A DNA stretch of 52,834 nt from Bacteroidota bacterium (GTDB lineage: Bacteria; Bacteroidota; Ignavibacteria; UBA10030; UBA8401): NCBI GenBank assembly GCA_020052095.1, contig JAGVPT010000151.1:1-52834 (forward strand), read 5' to 3'. Below, in pieces: positions 44,189-52,834 of this stretch (positions are counted from its first letter, which is position 1; each line of letters begins with the position of its first letter). The translations under genes were made by a program, and so were the position numbers. The notes under the pieces were generated by a model that did no database searches, was not told where the DNA came from, and worked only from the letters and a program-made list of their open reading frames with translations.

Positions 44189-45310
44189 ATGGACTATACA
44201 GACCCTACACTCTTGGTTGTTGATGATACCGAAGACAATCTTGACCTCCTCGAATTTGCGATGAAACGCAAGCCGATCAAGATGCTGCGTGCCAATAGCG
44301 GCAGGCAGTGTCTGGAAATCGCACAAGAAAAAAACCCGGACGTCATACTTCTCGATATCCAGATGCCGGAGATGGACGGGTTTGAAACGCTGATGCATTT
44401 GCGCGCAAATCCTGTCACGGCAAAAATTCCGGTCATTTTCCTTACTGCTCAACGCAAGGATGCCAGCAGCATTGAACAAGGATTAGAGCTTGGCGCCGAC
44501 GAGTATCTGACGAAGCCTATCGACACCGAAGAGCTGCTCGTGCGGACGAGAATGCTTGTGAGAGTGAAACGCGCGGAATCGGAACTTGAGCGGACGAAGG
44601 CGGACTTCATGGCGATGCTCGTGCACGATCTTCGCAGCCCGCTCAATGGCATCAAGAGCGTCATCGATTTCTTCAAAGAGTTGCGCGATCAGGGGAAGCC
44701 GTTTTCCGCCGAGCAACTCGGACTGCTCGACACCGCCGGAGAATCTGCAAAACGGATGCTAGAACTGATCAACGATATTCTCGACCTCTCGAAGTTTGAG
44801 GCCGGCAATATGTCTCTGGATAAACAGAAGATTGCGCTCCCCATTATTATTGATACCGTGGTCCGCGAATTGTCGCTCCAATTCAAACAAAAAAATATCG
44901 AAGTGGTGAAAAAGTACGGAGCGAATTTGCCGGAAGTCGTTGTCGATGCCGAGAAGGTCGGCCAAGTGACGATGAACATTCTCAGCAATGCAATGAAGTT
45001 CACGAAGTCCGGCGGTTCTGTCACGATCGCAACAAGTCTCCAGGTGGATCAGCCCGACGGCGTTGATGAGAAGAAAGACGTCGTTCAAGTGAGCGTCACC
45101 GATACTGGCGTGGGGATTGCGCAGGAGGAAATATCGCAGCTCTTCGAGCGCTACAAACAAGTCTCCTCCGCGAAGAGGACAAAGCAGAAGGGAACGGGGC
45201 TCGGTCTCTCAATCTGCAAATTAATCGTCCAGGCTCATGGCGGAAGAATGAGCGTCGAGAGCGAAGTGGGAAAATACACGACGTTCCATTTTACACTTCC
45301 CATTGCGTAG
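44189..45310 (+). CDS. REC-HisKA-HATPase histidine kinase
   Basis: [68 protein letters not shown]. Confidence 0.94.
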   Translation: MDYTDPTLLVVDDTEDNLDLLEFAMKRKPIKMLRANSGRQCLEIAQEKNPDVILLDIQMPEMDGFETLMHLRANPVTAKIPVIFLTAQRKDASSIEQGLELGADEYLTKPIDTEELLVRTRMLVRVKRAESELERTKADFMAMLVHDLRSPLNGIKSVIDFFKELRDQGKPFSAEQLGLLDTAGESAKRMLELINDILDLSKFEAGNMSLDKQKIALPIIIDTVVRELSLQFKQKNIEVVKKYGANLPEVVVDAEKVGQVTMNILSNAMKFTKSGGSVTIATSLQVDQPDGVDEKKDVVQVSVTDTGVGIAQEEISQLFERYKQVSSAKRTKQKGTGLGLSICKLIVQAHGGRMSVESEVGKYTTFHFTLPIA

Positions 45311-45345
45311 ATAACTTAATCATATCACATTACTCGTGGATACGT

Positions 45346-46446
45346 ATGAAAGATAAAATCCTTGTTGTAGATGATGAAGACAGTCTGCGGATGACGCTGA
45401 AGATGCGTCTTCAATCCTCCGGCTTCGATGTTGAGACAGCAGCGGACGGAGAAGAGGCCTTGGAGATATTGAAGAGATTCAGTGCCGACCTCGTCCTTCT
45501 CGACATCAACATGCCCAAGATGGACGGCATCGAAACGCTCGGAAACATTGCTGAGATCTATCCAACGATCGAGGTAATCATGTTGACCGGATTTGCCGAC
45601 TTCTCCACGGCCATTGAATGCCTGAAGAAGGGGGCAGAGGATTATCTCGTCAAGCCGATCGAGGTCACTGAGCTGATCACGCGGGTCAAATCGACACTGC
45701 GGGCGAAAACTTCGGAGCGTGCGTATCACGAGCTGCAGCAGCAGTACATGTCGACGTTCTTCCACGACTTACTGGGACCGATCATGACCGTCGATTCGAC
45801 GATTGAGCACGTCATCGAAGGCAAGTCGGGAGCAGTCTCCAAAGAGCAGGCCGTGCTGCTTCGCTACGCCGGTGAATTGTCCGACAAAATGCTCGCGCGC
45901 ATCAAAGAAATGATCGACCTTTCCCTATTTGAATCCGGTTTGGTGAACCTGGAACGCAAGCCGCTGGATATCGGAATATTTGCCGACATGATGTGCATCC
46001 GCTATGAAATACTGGCGAAGGCGAAGGACATTACATTGGTAAAGAAGGTCGACAAGAATCTTCCCGCTGTGAATTTTGACTTCGATAAGGTCGCTCAAGT
46101 AGTGAACAATATTCTGGACAACGCCATCAAGTACTCACTGCGCGAGGGGAAAATCCACATCACCGTCTCAAAGAAAGTAGACGAAGTTCATGGGAAGAAA
46201 GAGGAGTTCGTGATGTTCACGATTAAAGACAACGGCGTTGGCATTCCGGCGGACGAACTTCCGCTTGTATTTAACAAATACAAAGAACAGCTCACACCAA
46301 AGCCTTCCGACCTAAAAACAACGGTACTCGGTCTCGCAATCTCAAAACATATTGTAGAAGCGCACGGCGGCAAAATTTGGGTTGAGTCGGAAGTCGGCAA
46401 AGGAAGCGCGTTCAGCTTTACATTGCCGGTGGCGGCTTCATCATAG
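45346..46446 (+). CDS. REC-HisKA-HATPase histidine kinase
   Basis: [67 protein letters not shown]. Confidence 0.92.
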   Translation: MKDKILVVDDEDSLRMTLKMRLQSSGFDVETAADGEEALEILKRFSADLVLLDINMPKMDGIETLGNIAEIYPTIEVIMLTGFADFSTAIECLKKGAEDYLVKPIEVTELITRVKSTLRAKTSERAYHELQQQYMSTFFHDLLGPIMTVDSTIEHVIEGKSGAVSKEQAVLLRYAGELSDKMLARIKEMIDLSLFESGLVNLERKPLDIGIFADMMCIRYEILAKAKDITLVKKVDKNLPAVNFDFDKVAQVVNNILDNAIKYSLREGKIHITVSKKVDEVHGKKEEFVMFTIKDNGVGIPADELPLVFNKYKEQLTPKPSDLKTTVLGLAISKHIVEAHGGKIWVESEVGKGSAFSFTLPVAASS

Positions 46447-46569
46447 CTAGCCGATTATACGCGAGGCACATCGTTACCCCGAAGGAATTCTTCGGACGCG
46501 TGACGATGGGTCTCCGTGAATATCATTCCGGTCCGCGGTTTCGGCATCACTGTAGGCGTGGAGGATTGA

Positions 46570-47289
46570 ATGGTTCAAAATAGCACACCGGGGAATATTC
46601 GGTTCCGGTACACGTTCAAATTTGAAAATGGGAACTCCAAAACATTTGAGATTGTGCTGGACAACACTACGCTTGAGCTTGTTCCCGAAAAGGACATTCC
46701 TAAACCTGAATGGGCGAAGCTGAGTTTTTCCCCGTGTGAACATTGTCCTCTTGAGGCTCACACCGAATATTGTCCCGTTGCCGTAAACCTCTCGCACATC
46801 GTGTCGGAGTTCAAGGACTCCGTATCGCACGAGAAAACGCTGGTGACCGTTGAAACACCGGAACGCACGTACTTCAAGGAAACGACGCTGCAGAAAGGTC
46901 TCAGCTCCATTATCGGCATCTACATGGTAACGAGCAATTGTCCGGTGATGGATAAACTGCGTCCGATGGTGCGCTTCCATCTGCCGTTCGCGACGCCGAC
47001 GGAGACAATGTTCCGGACGGTATCGACATATCTTACGGGACAATTCATCGCAATGCGTGAGGGGAAGAAGCCGGACTGGGAATTGCACAAGCTAGTTGAA
47101 ATGTATAAGGCTGTCTCGGCGGTGAATAAAGGGATGTCGCGCAGAATCTCGAACGCATCGCTCAAAGATGCCAACGTGAACGCCGTGATCATCCTCCATT
47201 CGTTCGGCGATGCTGTGCCATACTTCATCGAAAACGGGCTTGCCGAGCTCAAATATTTGTTTGAAGTCTACACGAAAAACGAGATTTGA
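46570..47289 (+). CDS. conserved hypothetical Cys-containing protein following the signalling cluster
   Basis: Intact 239 aa ORF; SPCEHCPLEAHTEYCPVAVN and SNCPVMDKLRPMVRFHLPFATPTE. Confidence 0.65.
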   Translation: MVQNSTPGNIRFRYTFKFENGNSKTFEIVLDNTTLELVPEKDIPKPEWAKLSFSPCEHCPLEAHTEYCPVAVNLSHIVSEFKDSVSHEKTLVTVETPERTYFKETTLQKGLSSIIGIYMVTSNCPVMDKLRPMVRFHLPFATPTETMFRTVSTYLTGQFIAMREGKKPDWELHKLVEMYKAVSAVNKGMSRRISNASLKDANVNAVIILHSFGDAVPYFIENGLAELKYLFEVYTKNEI

Positions 47290-47435
47290 ATCCCGTCTCC
47301 ACCGCAGTCTATCTGCTTGAAAAATTTTTGCCGTTGCCGTATCATGTGTTGTGAATTAGCGACACGGAGTAAAGTGTCGTCTTCCTCGATCAGGAACAGG
47401 GAGTCTTGTTGGTTGACTAAATCTTCTCGTTAAGG

Positions 47436-47494
47436 ACCACCCCTTTTTCCCCTCCTCGAAGGAGGAGGGGAAGGCCGGTAGGGCCAGGGGTGGT
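47436..47494. repeat. compound hairpin ACCACCCCT-TTTTCCCCTCC TCGAA GGAGGAGGGGAAGG..CC-AGGGGTGGT
   Basis: Nested inverted repeats read directly. Confidence 0.85.
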
Positions 47495-47626
47495 GACAAA
47501 CAATCCCGGCGTTGGCTCACTTTCCTTTGACCACAGAGTGATTATCAGTAGCATCTTCGTATCCGGTTTACTATATTTTTCGACGATTCAACAGCTTTAA
47601 TTCACTCATCAACTGGAGCATTACGA

Positions 47627-49156
47627 ATGGCAAACAATCTCTTTGCAAAAAAACCTCTCTCGTTGTTGTTGGAAGAAATGAAAGGAGAAAATCGGTTGCG
47701 TCGTGTGCTCGGGCCGGTTACGCTCACAAGCTTAGGCGTCGGGGCGATTGTCGGGACGGGAATCTTTGTTCTTACCGGTGTAGCGGCTCACGACAAAGCG
47801 GGTCCCGGACTTATCCTGTCTTTCGTCGCGGCAGGAATTGCCTGTATCTTTGCGGCACTGTGTTATGCAGAGTTCGCCTCGATGGCGCCTGTTGCCGGGT
47901 CGGCGTACACATATGCTTATGCGACGCTGGGAGAACTTTTTGCATGGATCATCGGGTGGGACTTAGTGCTTGAATACGCCGTTGGGTCTTCCACAGTCGC
48001 TCATGGATGGTCGGCGCACTTTCAGGATTTGCTAAATAGTTTCGGCATTCACATCCCGTACGCTTTTGCCAACGCTCCGTTCGATTACAATCTGGACACC
48101 GGCCAGTTCTTTGCCACCGGTGCGTACTTTGACGTCCCGGCGATCGTCATTACAGCGATCATCACGGCAATTCTTGTTTACGGCATTCGAGAAAGCGCCG
48201 GATTCAATGCGGGTATGGTCATTGTCAAGCTTGCCATCGTGCTCTTTGTGATCGTCGTCGGCGCGTTCTACGTCGATCCCGCGAATTGGCAGCCATTTGC
48301 ACCGTACGGCTATACGGGAATAAGTTTCTTCGGCTACACGTTGTTCGGGCAGACGGGGGCAGGCGGGGCGCCGATCGGTGTGCTGGCGGGTGCCGCAATT
48401 ATTTTCTTCGCGTATATTGGATTCGACTCGGTTTCCACCCATGCTGAAGAAGCCAAGAATCCATCGCGCGATGTTCCGATCGGGATCATTGCATCGCTCA
48501 TCATTTGCACCGTCCTTTATATCGCGGTCTCCGCGATCTTGACGGGAATGGTCCCTTATGACAAGATCAACATCAACGCACCCGTAGCCGATGCGTTTGC
48601 ACAGAAAGGTCTGCCGTGGGCGCGTCGCCTGATTGACGTCGGCGCAATCACGGGTATCACTTCAGTGTTGCTCGTGATGATGCTCAGTCAGCCAAGAGTA
48701 CTGCTTGCGATGGCCCGCGATGGAATGGTGCCTACCAGTTTCTTCGGTGCGGTCCACGAGAAATTCCGCACGCCGTGGAAGTCGACAATGCTCACCGGCT
48801 TTTTCGTTGCGCTCATGGCGGCATTTCTTCCGTTGCGAATTCTTGCCGAGTTAACGAACATCGGAACGCTGCTCGCTTTTACGATAGTCTGTGCGGCAGT
48901 GCTGATTATGCGTCGGACGAATCCAAAAGCGGAACGTCCCTTCCGCGCCCCATGGGTCCCGTTCGTACCTATTATGGGGATTCTCAGCTGCCTTCTGCTG
49001 ATGTTTTCGCTTCCTGTTGAAAATTGGTGGCGGCTCTTCATCTGGCTTGGTCTCGGCTTCCTGATCTATTTCGGATACGGACGCCGTCATAGCGTCATGG
49101 CGAAGATGCGCGCGACAGAGGCTGCGAACTTGCAGGCTGGCGAGGGGGTCAAGTAG
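47627..49156 (+). CDS. APC-superfamily amino acid permease
   Basis: LTSLGVGAIVGTGIFVLTGVAAHDKAGPGLILSFVAAGIACIFAALCYAEFASMAPVAGSAYTYAY; 12+ TM. Confidence 0.94.
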   Translation: MANNLFAKKPLSLLLEEMKGENRLRRVLGPVTLTSLGVGAIVGTGIFVLTGVAAHDKAGPGLILSFVAAGIACIFAALCYAEFASMAPVAGSAYTYAYATLGELFAWIIGWDLVLEYAVGSSTVAHGWSAHFQDLLNSFGIHIPYAFANAPFDYNLDTGQFFATGAYFDVPAIVITAIITAILVYGIRESAGFNAGMVIVKLAIVLFVIVVGAFYVDPANWQPFAPYGYTGISFFGYTLFGQTGAGGAPIGVLAGAAIIFFAYIGFDSVSTHAEEAKNPSRDVPIGIIASLIICTVLYIAVSAILTGMVPYDKININAPVADAFAQKGLPWARRLIDVGAITGITSVLLVMMLSQPRVLLAMARDGMVPTSFFGAVHEKFRTPWKSTMLTGFFVALMAAFLPLRILAELTNIGTLLAFTIVCAAVLIMRRTNPKAERPFRAPWVPFVPIMGILSCLLLMFSLPVENWWRLFIWLGLGFLIYFGYGRRHSVMAKMRATEAANLQAGEGVK

Positions 49157-49176
49157 AAGTTCAGCTTCGTAGGGAC

Positions 49177-49250
49177 GATGACCGTTACCTCCACGGTAAC
49201 GGTCATCTTTCTAATCGAGGTAACCGTTATCCTGAAGATAATGGTTACCT
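49177..49250. repeat. two REP-like palindromes 5' of the RAYT gene
   Basis: GATGACCGTTACCTCCACGGTAACGGTCATC (49177-49207); AGGTAACCGTTATCCTGAAGATAATGGTTACCT (49218-49250). Confidence 0.9.
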
Positions 49251-49272
49251 TTTTTCAAAAAGGGGGGAATTC

Positions 49273-49845
49273 ATGTCGCAAAAAACCGCTCATCTTCTTT
49301 CTATTGGGGAATACTTTCATATCTACAATCGCGGTGTCGATCGCAAACTAATTTTTTTTGAAGAGGAGAACTACGAGTTCTTCCTTCGCCGAATCGACAA
49401 GTACTTAGACCCATCAAAGCTCACACTTCTTGTTTTCTGTCTCATGCCGAATCATTTTCATTTTGTATTTCGGCAAGATCAGCCCAACGCTTTATCTGAA
49501 TTCATGGGTAACATCTGCAAGTCGTACGCCAAGGCTATCAACAATCGTCTAGACCGGAGCGGGCATCTATTCGAAAGCAAGTATAAGCTCAAGCACATTG
49601 ACGAGGAAATGTACTTGCTGAATTTGTCAAGATATATTCATCTCAATCCGGTTGCCGCTGGTTTGGTAACCTCCCCAGTACAATGGCAATTCAGCAGTTA
49701 CGGGAGCTATTGTGGATTACATGGGCAAGCATTTGTTTCGACGAAGGAAATACTCTCGTTGATGAAGGGGAGTGAATACTACGAGGAATATGTGAATGGA
49801 TATAAAAAAGAAGACAGAAAAGTGATTGCGAAGTATCTCTTTTAA
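49273..49845 (+). mobile_element. REP-associated tyrosine transposase (RAYT, IS200/Y1-like)
   Basis: EYFHIYNRGVDRKLIFFEEENYEFFLRRI, CLMPNHFHFVFRQ, LHIKY-like KYKLKHIDEEMYLLNLSRYIHLNPVAAGLV; flanked by REP-like palindromes. Confidence 0.93.
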
Positions 49846-49849
49846 GGGG

Positions 49850-49882
49850 AGATAACCGTTACCTGCAAGGTAACGGTTATCT
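49850..49882. repeat. REP-like palindrome 3' of the RAYT gene
   Basis: AGATAACCGTTACC TGCAA GGTAACGGTTATCT. Confidence 0.92.
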
Positions 49883-50042
49883 TTAAACAATCCTCTACGC
49901 CTTGAATCCCTTCAATCGGTTCGTTATATTTATCGAAGTTATTTTTGCTGACGACCAATACATTCGAATCCCTCCCCGCCGAATGATAGCTTGTTCTTCA
50001 ATCGAACATCCTGAAAACCCAACTTTTACCATAGGGAAGCCA

Positions 50043-52595
50043 ATGAGGTATGTCTTTCAGCTTTTCCTGACAATATCGCTGTTCCTCGCAGTAGTGAATG
50101 CACAGGAGGAAAACCAGATGGTGCCGACAGTTATTCCAACGCCACAGCAGGTATCATCGAAGAACATCCATTTCAAAATCACTGCCGGAACGAAGATCAT
50201 CCTCGGTGCAAACTCGAAACAGGAGCAGTTCACGGCTCAGCAAATCAACGATGAGTTGGTAAACCTGAAGGTAGCTCAATTGAAAATCTCAGGTGAGAAT
50301 TCCCTCCGCAAACTTCCGGCGAGCTTCATTTTTATCGGAGGTCCATCCTCGGATTACGGCCGCCAGCTCTTAAGGGGCCGCAATGGAACGCTGACGCCCG
50401 CGATGAAGGACGAGGGATATTTTCTTGATGTCGATGCAAACGGTATCGTCATTATCGCGGAATCGGATAAGGGGAAATTTTATGGCATGATGTCGTTGAT
50501 GCAGATGATCCACCGGGAGAAGAGGAGCATGATAATAGATGGTGTGACGATTCACGATTTTCCACTTGAGAAAATACGCGGCATAACCGACGATATCAGC
50601 AGGGGACAGGTTTCAACGCTTGTTAACTTCAAAAAAATTATCCGCTTTCTTGCACGGTACAAACTGAACACGTACTCGCCGTACCTCGAGGATATGTTCG
50701 TATTCAAAAATCATCCCCTTATCGGCAAAGGCCGGGGAGCCCTGACGTCGCAGGAGGTCAAAGAACTCGATGCGTATGCGAAAAAATATTATGTCGAGCT
50801 CATTCCAATTTTTGAAACGCTCGGCCACTGGGAAAATATCCTGGCCATGCCGCAGTATATCGGCTACGGGGAATTTCCCGGAGCGCATACGCTCAATGTC
50901 TCCGATGAAAAGGTGTACGCTCTGCTCGACGAAATGATCGGCGAACTCTGCGCGTCGTTCAGCTCCCCCCATTTCAATATGGCGGCGGATGAATCGTGGG
51001 ACGTAGGTCTGGGCGCCAATAAGGAGCGTGTCGCCAAAAGCGATCTCGCCACTGTCCACGCAGAGCACTATAAACGCGTCGTAGAGATTTTAGCAAAATA
51101 CGGCAAGAAGCCGATGATGTACGGCGACATCATATTGAACAATCCGACTATTCTCGAGAAAATCCCGAAAGAGATCACAATTGTGGATTGGCATTACGAT
51201 GCATCGTTCAAGTACAGCAGTCCCGAAGTTTTCAAGAAAGCGGGATTTCCGTTCATCGCTTCGCCGGCCGTCTGGAATTTTACAGGACCGTTCCCCAATG
51301 TGCTGAACACGTTTGTAAATATTCAGAATTTCAACCGCCAAGGTTACGAAAATGGTTCGTCCGGATTGCTGACGTCGAACTGGAACGATTACGGCGGCGA
51401 AGCGCTGCGGGAGTTAAACTACTACGGCTACGCCTGGACAGCCGAATGCGCATGGCAGCCTCTGAAAGCCGACGTTGAGGAGTTTAATAGAGTATTTTTC
51501 ATGGAATTCTTCGGCGCAAAAGAATACGAAGTGTTTCAATCGGTGTACGCGATTCTTTCGAGCCCCGCAAACCAGTATAATTGGCAGGAACTTTGGCGCC
51601 ACCCGATGCTGCCGTTCCGGCCGCAGTCGCAATGGGACGCCTCCCTCCCCACCGTGATTCGTGTGCAAAGCATTAAAGCGACAATGCCCCTCGTGCTCTC
51701 GATGCTCGACAATGGAAAAAAGGTAGCCACGAAGAAAGAAGACCATCTGCGTTACCTGGAATTTATTGCGCGGTTAAGTCTCTGGTTTGCGAAAAAGATT
51801 GACGTGCAAGAGAAGGTAAAAGAATTAAGCACCTCGATAAGCGGCGTCACAAACAAGGACTCCGTTGCAAATGAAATCACTTCGCTTTGTCTGGATGTAT
51901 TGAAAGATCTCGCGGAGTTGAAATCCAGTTTTGAGAAACTCTGGCTTGCGACGAACAAATCCGCGGGACTTGAGTTTCTATTGATGCGCTATGACCGGCA
52001 GGCCGCGTTCTGGCAGGAGAAAATTGAGCAGGTGAAACGCGGCGAATACTGGGTTGATCCGACGGTCGAAAGCGCGTGGGTGTACCATCCGAAAGCAAAT
52101 CCGGGTAAGAAAGATTCGCTGCAGGTTCAGAAGGCGTATTTCAGAAAAACATTTCCCACGCCGAAGGGCGTTCGCTCCGCGACAATGCAGCTAATCGGTG
52201 ATACCTATGCGAAGGCGTCCGTGAATGGAAAAAATGCGGGAGAAGTGTATGTTCGCAGATCGTTGTCGCTAAGCCTCGAGCATCAGAGAATCAAGACGTT
52301 CAGTATTCTGCCGTTCCTTGGCGATTCGGTGAACGTCGTCGCAGTCGAGGCGCAGACTTTTTCCCCCACGGGGTCTGCAGGCATCAACATCTATTGCGAG
52401 TTGGAACTGGCCGACGGGTCGATCCAAACAATTATGACGGATAGTACATGGAAAGTTACTGAAACTGCAGCCGCGAACTGGACAATGGCGGCCTTAAGCG
52501 ATTCTTCATGGTTGAACGCCGCGCCTAAGATTTTTCCATTTACGGTCGTGCGGCCAAATTTCGCAACGGGAAGAAGTTCGTGGATGGAAAGATGA
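50043..52595 (+). CDS. secreted GH20-like beta-N-acetylhexosaminidase
   Basis: Signal MRYVFQLFLTISLFLAVVNAQ; GH20b-like N-domain; FNMAADESWDVGLG catalytic D-E pair; start moved from 49902 to the signal peptide ATG. Confidence 0.8.
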   Translation: MRYVFQLFLTISLFLAVVNAQEENQMVPTVIPTPQQVSSKNIHFKITAGTKIILGANSKQEQFTAQQINDELVNLKVAQLKISGENSLRKLPASFIFIGGPSSDYGRQLLRGRNGTLTPAMKDEGYFLDVDANGIVIIAESDKGKFYGMMSLMQMIHREKRSMIIDGVTIHDFPLEKIRGITDDISRGQVSTLVNFKKIIRFLARYKLNTYSPYLEDMFVFKNHPLIGKGRGALTSQEVKELDAYAKKYYVELIPIFETLGHWENILAMPQYIGYGEFPGAHTLNVSDEKVYALLDEMIGELCASFSSPHFNMAADESWDVGLGANKERVAKSDLATVHAEHYKRVVEILAKYGKKPMMYGDIILNNPTILEKIPKEITIVDWHYDASFKYSSPEVFKKAGFPFIASPAVWNFTGPFPNVLNTFVNIQNFNRQGYENGSSGLLTSNWNDYGGEALRELNYYGYAWTAECAWQPLKADVEEFNRVFFMEFFGAKEYEVFQSVYAILSSPANQYNWQELWRHPMLPFRPQSQWDASLPTVIRVQSIKATMPLVLSMLDNGKKVATKKEDHLRYLEFIARLSLWFAKKIDVQEKVKELSTSISGVTNKDSVANEITSLCLDVLKDLAELKSSFEKLWLATNKSAGLEFLLMRYDRQAAFWQEKIEQVKRGEYWVDPTVESAWVYHPKANPGKKDSLQVQKAYFRKTFPTPKGVRSATMQLIGDTYAKASVNGKNAGEVYVRRSLSLSLEHQRIKTFSILPFLGDSVNVVAVEAQTFSPTGSAGINIYCELELADGSIQTIMTDSTWKVTETAAANWTMAALSDSSWLNAAPKIFPFTVVRPNFATGRSSWMER

Positions 52596-52605
52596 AGAGA
52601 TTTTA

Positions 52606-52728
52606 AGCTATCCGATTGCTCTGAGCAATCGGATAGCTGGTCCGAATGACTCCCGAAGTTTTGAAAACTTCGGGAGTCTGAGTTGTGATTCCCTGAGATC
52701 CCCGAAGTTTTGAAAACTTCGGGGATCT
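52606..52728. repeat. three successive hairpins after the GH20-like gene
   Basis: AGCTATCCGATTGCT/AGCAATCGGATAGCT (52606-52638); GACTCCCGAAGTTTTGAAAACTTCGGGAGTC (52648-52678); AGATCCCCGAAGTTTTGAAAACTTCGGGGATCT (52696-52728). Confidence 0.92.
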
Positions 52729-52834
52729 GGATTACATAACTGATGTTACGCAAAGAGACATTTTTTAGATAAAGCAATGGGCTGCAACAATCTGAGTTGT
52801 TGGAAAGCAGACTGCAGCGCTTGCATATAGATAT

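Overview
The 52.8 kb window looks like a chromosomal segment from a Bacteroidota/Ignavibacteriota-like bacterium (lineage inferred from gene content only). Most of it is housekeeping: nuoA-F (minus strand), a long-chain acyl-CoA synthetase, a B12-dependent ribonucleotide reductase, hisB-hisH-hisA-hisF-hisI, serS, two ABC exporter half-transporters, class I fbp, trpB2-like, nagB, a Re-citrate/isopropylmalate synthase-like gene with an orphan ACP, a DUF4954 protein, a multi-receiver signalling cluster, tRNA-Arg(TCG), an APC permease and a GH20-like glycosidase. The most interesting signal is in the intergenic DNA. Many gaps hold 'word-hairpin' islands, in which a short degenerate word is repeated in tandem and then repeated again in reverse complement. 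Two of these islands enclose a gene of the four-helix-bundle / 23S rRNA intervening-sequence protein family (18881-19283, with an in-frame TAG; 21048-21499, intact). An ORF-less island between hisB and hisH uses nearly the same word as the intact one. I propose an intergenic IVS-like element family with ORF-bearing and solo forms. A related inverted repeat brackets an HNH nuclease + VapBC-type cassette (23277-25411). Separately, a REP-associated tyrosine transposase (RAYT) is flanked by GATAACCGTTACC/GGTAACGGTTATC palindromes, and a related inverted-repeat element lies about 15 kb away. No CRISPR array, rRNA or prophage was seen. All homology calls come from motif recognition without database searches.
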